NCBI GenBank assembly: GCA_902492995.1
Contig: CABUNR010000033.1
Location: forward strand, 1-11,064
From: OMSK01 sp902492995
GTDB taxonomy: Bacteria > Bacillota_I > Bacilli_A > RF39 > UBA660
Reading direction: 5' to 3'
Length of the DNA stretch: 11,064 nt
A program made the position numbers and the translations under genes. Under the pieces are notes generated by a model. It was not told the DNA's origin, searched no databases, and saw nothing but the letters and a program-made list of their open reading frames with translations. This document shows, piece after piece, positions 6,915-11,064 of this stretch (its first letter is position 1; every line of letters begins with the position of its first letter).

Positions 6915-7649
6915 TTAATCATCAAAAATTTCAAAGTATTCACCAGCATCTAAATTAAGTATTCCATTTTTTTTGCCAAATTTATTTATTATTTCTAAGC
7001 TTATTTTTGTATAATTATTTATACTTTCTAATTTTTCTAATGTAATATACACATAATTTCCATCATTCATTGTAAACAAAAAGCGTTCTTCATCTACATT
7101 ACTTGGATCATATTTTATTTCAGATATTCTATTAATTATATTTAAATCAATTAAACTTAACTTATCAATTAATTTTTTATATACTTTATCAGGAACATAA
7201 TTTATAAGAATTGGCGCTTTAAGTTCTTTATTTACCTCTGTTTTATCTAATAAAACAGTTTTTTTTGTATTTGAATTGTAAAATAATATTGTATTTTCTA
7301 TTACCTTAATATGAACTTCACTAAATTTTTTAATTTTAACGCTTGCTGATTTAATATAAGGACTTTTTTCTATATTTTTTTCTATTTCACCTTTTGTATA
7401 TTTAAATATAGATGGATAGTTTTGTAATTTAGCTAAATCAATTATTTCCTGATCTTTTAAATTAATATTACCAGTTATATAAAAATTTTTAATTGGAAAT
7501 TTCAAAAAAGTTTTTGCTAAAAATATAATTATAACTAAAAATAATATAACTAAAAATATTCTTCCAATTTTTAATTTTCTTTTTTTAGTTTTTTTCTTTA
7601 TAGTATTTTTTTTCTTAATATTCTTACGTTTAGCTTTTTTCTTACTCAT
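6915..7649 (-). CDS. divIB: Cell division protein DivIB/FtsQ
   Basis: DivIB (FtsQ in other bacteria) is a bitopic membrane protein of the divisome that links septal peptidoglycan synthesis to the FtsZ ring, usually with FtsL and DivIC. The ATG at 7649 is chosen because AGAGGG (7655-7660) lies 5 nt upstream; an in-frame ATG eight codons earlier lacks a site. The 244 residues begin with a highly basic cytoplasmic tail (about 28 residues, mostly Lys and Arg). One transmembrane helix follows (about 30-46, RIFLVILFLVIIIFLA). A POTRA domain comes next (about 52-120, opening FPIKNFYITGN and containing SPYIKSASVKIK), then a beta domain. The sequence is divergent, as is normal for this family. Position directly before ftsA supports the call. 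Confidence 0.92.
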   Translation of the reverse strand: MSKKKAKRKNIKKKNTIKKKTKKRKLKIGRIFLVILFLVIIIFLAKTFLKFPIKNFYITGNINLKDQEIIDLAKLQNYPSIFKYTKGEIEKNIEKSPYIKSASVKIKKFSEVHIKVIENTILFYNSNTKKTVLLDKTEVNKELKAPILINYVPDKVYKKLIDKLSLIDLNIINRISEIKYDPSNVDEERFLFTMNDGNYVYITLEKLESINNYTKISLEIINKFGKKNGILNLDAGEYFEIFDD

Positions 7650-7654
7650 ATTAT

Positions 7655-7660
7655 CCCTCT
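7655..7660 (-). promoter_or_regulatory. Ribosome binding site deciding the divIB start
   Basis: Minus-strand AGAGGG, 5 nt before ATG 7649. It argues against the eight-codon longer start at 7673, which overlaps the promoter -10 box. Confidence 0.7.
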
Positions 7661-7672
7661 TATTATGAAACA

Positions 7673-7701
7673 ATTATACAAAAAAAATAGATATTTATCA
7701 A
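7673..7701 (-). promoter_or_regulatory. Sigma-A promoter of divIB
   Basis: Minus-strand TTGATA (-35, 7696-7701), a 17-nt spacer and perfect TATAAT (-10, 7673-7678). The -35 lies in the loop of the preceding terminator hairpin. Predicted start is near 7666. This places the upstream divIB ATG (7673) outside the transcript, which agrees with the shorter start. Confidence 0.75.
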
Positions 7702-7713
7702 CTAATATCTATT
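7680..7713 (-). terminator. Rho-independent terminator of the metal-efflux operon
   Basis: Minus-strand 10-bp stem AATAGATATT / AATATCTATT (7704-7713 with 7686-7695), 8-nt loop, then eight T. The stem begins inside the DUF1848 stop codon. Confidence 0.75.
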
Positions 7714-8596
7714 ATTTTCTTACCTTTATAATATCATTTTCTGATAATTTTCCTATAAGTAATGATGAATTAACATTATGTTTTATTATATTACTATCTA
7801 TTTTATCCTCATCATAATTTGCATAACAATATTTGCACATATGTTTGCAAGTATTGTATACACCAATATCAACCATTTCTACACAATTACATTTTCTACC
7901 TTTTCTAGCTGTCCATTTTTTATATATTTTAGATGTTTTTTTATATGCTAATGTGTGTGATATACAATCATCTTTTATAAAACCATATTCAGTTAAATTT
8001 TTCTCTTCAAAGCATGTTTGAACTGTCATATTAAAATTAGATGCAGATTTTTTAAATGATAATCCTATTTCTTTATAATCATTTTCACTCATTTCTTTAT
8101 GATTTAATATATTTTTATTTTTTCTAACATTTTTATAATCATCTAAAAAAGATACAATTATATGCTTAACATAACCATTTAATAATTCACATAATTTAAA
8201 AAAGTTTTTTTTATGATATTCAATATTATATTTATCGCTTATAAATATAGGATCATATCTAACATAAACATTTTCTATTCCTATAATATTAGATACTTTT
8301 TTTATTGCCTCTATAATGTTTCCTTTACCTATAACATTTGGTTCTATATCTTTTTTATATGGTGTTAATGTTATATGAAATAATATTGGTTTTTTTATTT
8401 TATCCAAATATTTAATAATTGGAATAGGATTTTTTGTACAAAATAATATTAAATCTACATCTGTAAAATTAATTCTACTAACTAATTTAGGATTAAAAGG
8501 ATTTCTAACATCAACAAATCCTTCTTTGTATCTTTTAATAAACCACTCTGTATAAAAGGCGACTATATCTGTTCTACCACTTACATTTAATATCAT
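7712..8596 (-). CDS. DUF1848 family protein with C-terminal Cys cluster
   Basis: The 294 residues match the DUF1848 family as I know it. The N-terminus has ILNVSGRTDIVAFYTEWF and VRNPFNPKLVSRI, followed by CTKNP, LTPYKKDIEP and YVRYDPIF. The C-terminal part carries KCNC (C236, C238) and TCKHMCKYCYANY (C250, C254, C257). A C-x3-C-x2-C triad of this type usually holds the 4Fe-4S cluster of radical SAM enzymes. Here it sits near the C-terminus instead of the N-terminus, as in the rest of this family. The reaction and substrate are not known to me. The gene starts 5 nt after the metal ATPase stop with no Shine-Dalgarno site (AATAAGACCT precedes the ATG). Translation therefore probably depends on ribosomes finishing the ATPase. 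It is the last gene of that operon. Confidence 0.9.
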   Translation of the reverse strand: MILNVSGRTDIVAFYTEWFIKRYKEGFVDVRNPFNPKLVSRINFTDVDLILFCTKNPIPIIKYLDKIKKPILFHITLTPYKKDIEPNVIGKGNIIEAIKKVSNIIGIENVYVRYDPIFISDKYNIEYHKKNFFKLCELLNGYVKHIIVSFLDDYKNVRKNKNILNHKEMSENDYKEIGLSFKKSASNFNMTVQTCFEEKNLTEYGFIKDDCISHTLAYKKTSKIYKKWTARKGRKCNCVEMVDIGVYNTCKHMCKYCYANYDEDKIDSNIIKHNVNSSLLIGKLSENDIIKVRK

Positions 8597-8601
8597 AGGT
8601 C

Positions 8602-10632
8602 TTATTTATTAAATTTTTTTATAATTCTTAAAGTATTTAAAATTGTAATTAAAGTTACACCAGTATCAGCAAATACAGCAAGCCACATATTAGCAAGTCC
8701 TAAAACACTTAAGATCAATATAATTAATTTAACCATAATAGCGAATAATAAATTTTGCTTTATTATTTTTTTGGTATAAAATGAAATATCAATAGCTTGT
8801 GAAATTTTAATTAAATCATCCTTCATCAAAACTATATCTGAAGCTTCTATAGCAGAATCAGAACCAACACCACCCATAGAAATACCTATATCAGCTCTTT
8901 TTAAAGTTGGCGCATCATTTATTCCATCACCTACAAATATAGTAATACCATCATTTTCTCTAACTTCTTCAAAAAAATGATATTTATCAGTTGGTAACAT
9001 TTCATATTTTAATGAATCAATTCCAAGTTTTTCTCCGATTTCTATAGCAATATCTTTTTTATCACCTGTAAACATATAGGTTTTAATATTTCTTTTTTTT
9101 AGTTCATCTATTGTTTTTTTAGTATTTTCTTTAATTCCATCACTAATTGTTATAGAAGCAACATGACTTCCATCAATACTTAAATGTAATGTTGCATCAT
9201 GTATACAATCACATAAACTTTTATTACCAATTATGATTTTTTTATTATTAAGTTTAAAAGATATTCCTTTTCCTTCAATTTCTCTAAATTCTAAAACATC
9301 TGAATTATCTATTTTTTTATCAGTTAATTTTAATATTGATTTTGCAATTGGATGATTAGATAAAGATTCACCTTTAATTAATATATCAATTATTTCATCT
9401 TTTTTATACTTTTTATCTATTATATTTATATCTTTAACATTAAACGTACCATCAGTTAATGTACCAGTCTTATCAAATATGATAGATTTAGCATTACTTA
9501 AATTATCTAAATAATTACTTCCTTTAATTAAAATTCCTTTTTTACTTGCAACACCTATACCAGTAAAATATGATAATGGTACTGATATAGCAATCGCACA
9601 AGGACAAGAAATAACTAAAAATGTAAGTCCTCTATATAAGCTCTCTTTATATGATAAATCAAAAAATAATGGAGATAATGTTATAACTAAAATTGCTAAA
9701 ATTATAATAATTGGTGTATATATTTTACTTATTTTAGATACAATGGTTTCTGTTTTTGTTTTTTTATCTGTTGCTTCTTCTAACAAATTTAAAATTTTGC
9801 TAACTGTAGAATCTTTAAACAAACTAGTTGCTTTAACTTCTATTACATGATAATTATTAATACTTCCAGATAAAACTTCCATACCTTCTTCAATTTTTAC
9901 TAATTCACTTTCTCCTGTTAAGGCTGATGAATCAATTAAGGTAGAACCTTTGACAACTATTCCATCAACAGGAATTTTTTCACCTTTTTTAACAATTAAA
10001 ATATCGCCTACTTTTACATCTTCTATTTCTATTTTATGGACTTCTCCATCTTTTTTTAGATTTGCATATCCTTGTTTAATATCAAGTAATTCTTTTATTG
10101 ATTTTCTAGAATTATTTAATGCTTTTTCTTCTAAAATTTTTCCAATTGTATAAAGGGCTATTACCATAATTCCTTCCATATTTTCACCTATTATAAAAGC
10201 TCCTATACATGATATTGTAATTAATGCATTTTCATTAATTGTTCTACTTTTAAATAATAATTTTATAGCATTAATTGTTGTTCTATATAGTAGTAAAACA
10301 TAAGAAATTATAAATAATATTATCTTTAAATTATTTTCTTTTATTAATAAATTAGCAACAACAGCAATTAATATACCTATAATTAAAATTGATAAATAAT
10401 ATTCTTTTTTTTCTCCTACTTCTTTTGAAATACTAGCCTCTGGTTCTATTTTTTTTATTATAGAGTTTAGCTCTTCAATAGAAATATCACACTCAGATTC
10501 ATAAGATATTTTTGATGTATTAAAATTAACAACTACATTTTTGAATTTTTTATTTGTATTTAATTTTTCTTCTATTTTTCTAGCACATCCAGCACAATCT
10601 AAATTATTAATATTATATCTATATTTATTCAA
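8602..10632 (-). CDS. cadA: P1B-2 type Zn/Cd/Pb-exporting ATPase
   Basis: This membrane pump uses ATP to expel Zn2+, Cd2+ or Pb2+. An N-terminal metal-binding domain has LDCAGCARKIE (Asp before CxxC, as in Zn/Cd pumps rather than Cu pumps). Counting from the TTG start, the actuator TGES is at 239-242, the membrane metal site SCPCAI has Cys 343 and 345, and the phosphorylation site DKTGT is at 387-391. The HP motif (NHPIAKSI) is near 427 and GDGINDAP at 568-575. The last helices carry the group-specific Lys (VKLI, about 635) and Asp (FADTGVTL, about 656). About 676 residues is slightly short for CadA, with one metal-binding domain. The start is probably TTG at 10632, 6 nt after GGAAGGTG; the longer GTG start at 10641 lies inside that site. 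The gene overlaps the repressor gene by 8 nt. Confidence 0.95.
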   Translation of the reverse strand: MNKYRYNINNLDCAGCARKIEEKLNTNKKFKNVVVNFNTSKISYESECDISIEELNSIIKKIEPEASISKEVGEKKEYYLSILIIGILIAVVANLLIKENNLKIILFIISYVLLLYRTTINAIKLLFKSRTINENALITISCIGAFIIGENMEGIMVIALYTIGKILEEKALNNSRKSIKELLDIKQGYANLKKDGEVHKIEIEDVKVGDILIVKKGEKIPVDGIVVKGSTLIDSSALTGESELVKIEEGMEVLSGSINNYHVIEVKATSLFKDSTVSKILNLLEEATDKKTKTETIVSKISKIYTPIIIILAILVITLSPLFFDLSYKESLYRGLTFLVISCPCAIAISVPLSYFTGIGVASKKGILIKGSNYLDNLSNAKSIIFDKTGTLTDGTFNVKDINIIDKKYKKDEIIDILIKGESLSNHPIAKSILKLTDKKIDNSDVLEFREIEGKGISFKLNNKKIIIGNKSLCDCIHDATLHLSIDGSHVASITISDGIKENTKKTIDELKKRNIKTYMFTGDKKDIAIEIGEKLGIDSLKYEMLPTDKYHFFEEVRENDGITIFVGDGINDAPTLKRADIGISMGGVGSDSAIEASDIVLMKDDLIKISQAIDISFYTKKIIKQNLLFAIMVKLIILILSVLGLANMWLAVFADTGVTLITILNTLRIIKKFNK

Positions 10633-11002
10633 ATTTATCACCTTCCATTATTTTATGATTTATATGTTCAATCCCAATTTCGTATAGCTTATTTATGTGT
10701 TCATCATCTAACATATAATATACCTCTTTACCTTCTTTTCTATACTTGACAATATCAATAGATTTTAAAATAGACAATTGATGTGAAATGGATGATTTTG
10801 TCATATTTAAAACATTTGCAATATCACATACACACATTTCATGATTATCAAGTGCCCAGAGTATTTTTATTCTTGTTTGATCTCCTATTATTTTGAACAA
10901 TTCTGAAAGTTTCTTTAGCTCTAAATCATTAGGTTTATTTTTTAATGCTTTTAAAACTGCCTCTTTATGTATAATATTACAATCACAACTTAAACCTTTC
11001 AT
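10625..11002 (-). CDS. cadC: ArsR/SmtB-family metal-sensing repressor (CadC/CzrA type)
   Basis: A 125-residue winged-helix dimer that should bind DNA without metal and release it when Zn, Cd or Pb binds, turning on the downstream pump. The helix-turn-helix reads CVCDIANVLNMTKSSISHQLSIL, with the wing after it (YRKEGKEVYYML). Both known sensor sites of the family appear present. The alpha3N site is C57 and C59 (MCVCD) with N-terminal C6 and C8 (SCDCN). The alpha5 site is D100, H102, H113 and H116, the exact spacing of CzrA. The ATG at 11002 follows GAGGTG with 5-nt spacing. The 3' end overlaps the ATPase start, so the two are translationally coupled. A perfect palindrome upstream is the likely operator. 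Family certain; exact metal inferred. Confidence 0.93.
   Translation of the reverse strand: MKGLSCDCNIIHKEAVLKALKNKPNDLELKKLSELFKIIGDQTRIKILWALDNHEMCVCDIANVLNMTKSSISHQLSILKSIDIVKYRKEGKEVYYMLDDEHINKLYEIGIEHINHKIMEGDKFE
10639..10646 (-). promoter_or_regulatory. Ribosome binding site for the ATPase, inside the repressor gene
   Basis: Minus-strand GGAAGGTG, 6 nt before TTG 10632. The alternative GTG start at 10641 is part of this site itself, so the TTG is preferred despite being a weak initiation codon. Confidence 0.55.
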
Positions 11003-11017
11003 TTTATCACCTCGTAT

Positions 11018-11047
11018 AATGTAGTTAAGATATTTTTTAACTACATT
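11018..11047. promoter_or_regulatory. Palindromic operator candidate of the metal-efflux operon
   Basis: AATGTAGTTAA (11018-11028) and TTAACTACATT (11037-11047) are perfect 11-bp inverted arms with an 8-nt spacer, 16 nt upstream of the repressor ATG. No T-run follows on either strand, so it is not a terminator. Autoregulation by the adjacent ArsR protein is the natural inference. The promoter is not clearly resolved: a -10-like TATAAG lies at 11050-11055, and its -35 would be beyond the window edge. Confidence 0.6.
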
Positions 11048-11064
11048 TTCTTATATTTAGATTT

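Noticed and set aside
1..11064. Genetic code 4 (TGA as Trp), considered because no gene here ends in TGA
   Set aside because: Trp residues at conserved places use TGG, and no conserved gene needs TGA read-through. Rarity of TGA stops is expected in such AT-rich DNA.
1..11064. tRNA, rRNA, riboswitch or CRISPR array
   Set aside because: No cloverleaf, conserved ribosomal stretch, structured leader or regular repeat-spacer pattern was found; intergenic gaps are short and explained by promoters and terminators.

Overview
The window is very AT-rich DNA carrying only minus-strand genes that read like a Gram-positive, Bacilli-like bacterium. The evidence is strong Shine-Dalgarno sites, sigma-A type promoters, UvrA, FtsA, FtsZ and DivIB of Firmicutes type, and prepilin-like surface proteins whose C-terminus ends in a 'GVRPVIT' motif. 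I associate that motif with uncultured gut Bacilli (RF39-like lineages); this is from memory and untested. The standard bacterial code fits: Trp is TGG, and all visible stops are TAA or TAG. DivIB implies a peptidoglycan wall.

Layout, read in the direction of transcription (right to left). (1) 11047-7680: a metal-efflux operon, with a CadC/CzrA-type ArsR repressor, a P1B-2 Zn/Cd/Pb ATPase and a DUF1848 protein. The ATPase overlaps the repressor and the DUF1848 gene starts 5 nt after the ATPase stop. A palindrome upstream is the likely operator and a terminator ends the unit. (2) 7701-4505: a short division cluster, divIB - ftsA - ftsZ, with one promoter before divIB, a second before ftsA, and a terminator after ftsZ. 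(3) 4525-3377: a prepilin-like gene with a one-base frameshift, ended by a perfect 26-bp inverted repeat. (4) 3389-3116: an orphan 61-residue protein with its own promoter, ribosome site and terminator. (5) 3114-222: uvrA as a single-gene unit. (6) 220-1: the start of a second prepilin-like gene, cut by the window edge.

Transcription units are packed tightly. At most boundaries the -35 box of the next gene lies inside or directly beside the terminator of the previous gene. The two pilin-like genes share the promoter pattern (T/C)TTACA-17-TATTAT and a 27-nt identical stretch in the part encoding the hydrophobic N-terminal helix.

The least ordinary items are the broken composite pilin, the DUF1848 protein placed in a metal-efflux operon, and the orphan small gene. 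I found no RNA genes, CRISPR arrays, transposases or integrases. Apart from these, the window looks like ordinary chromosomal housekeeping DNA.
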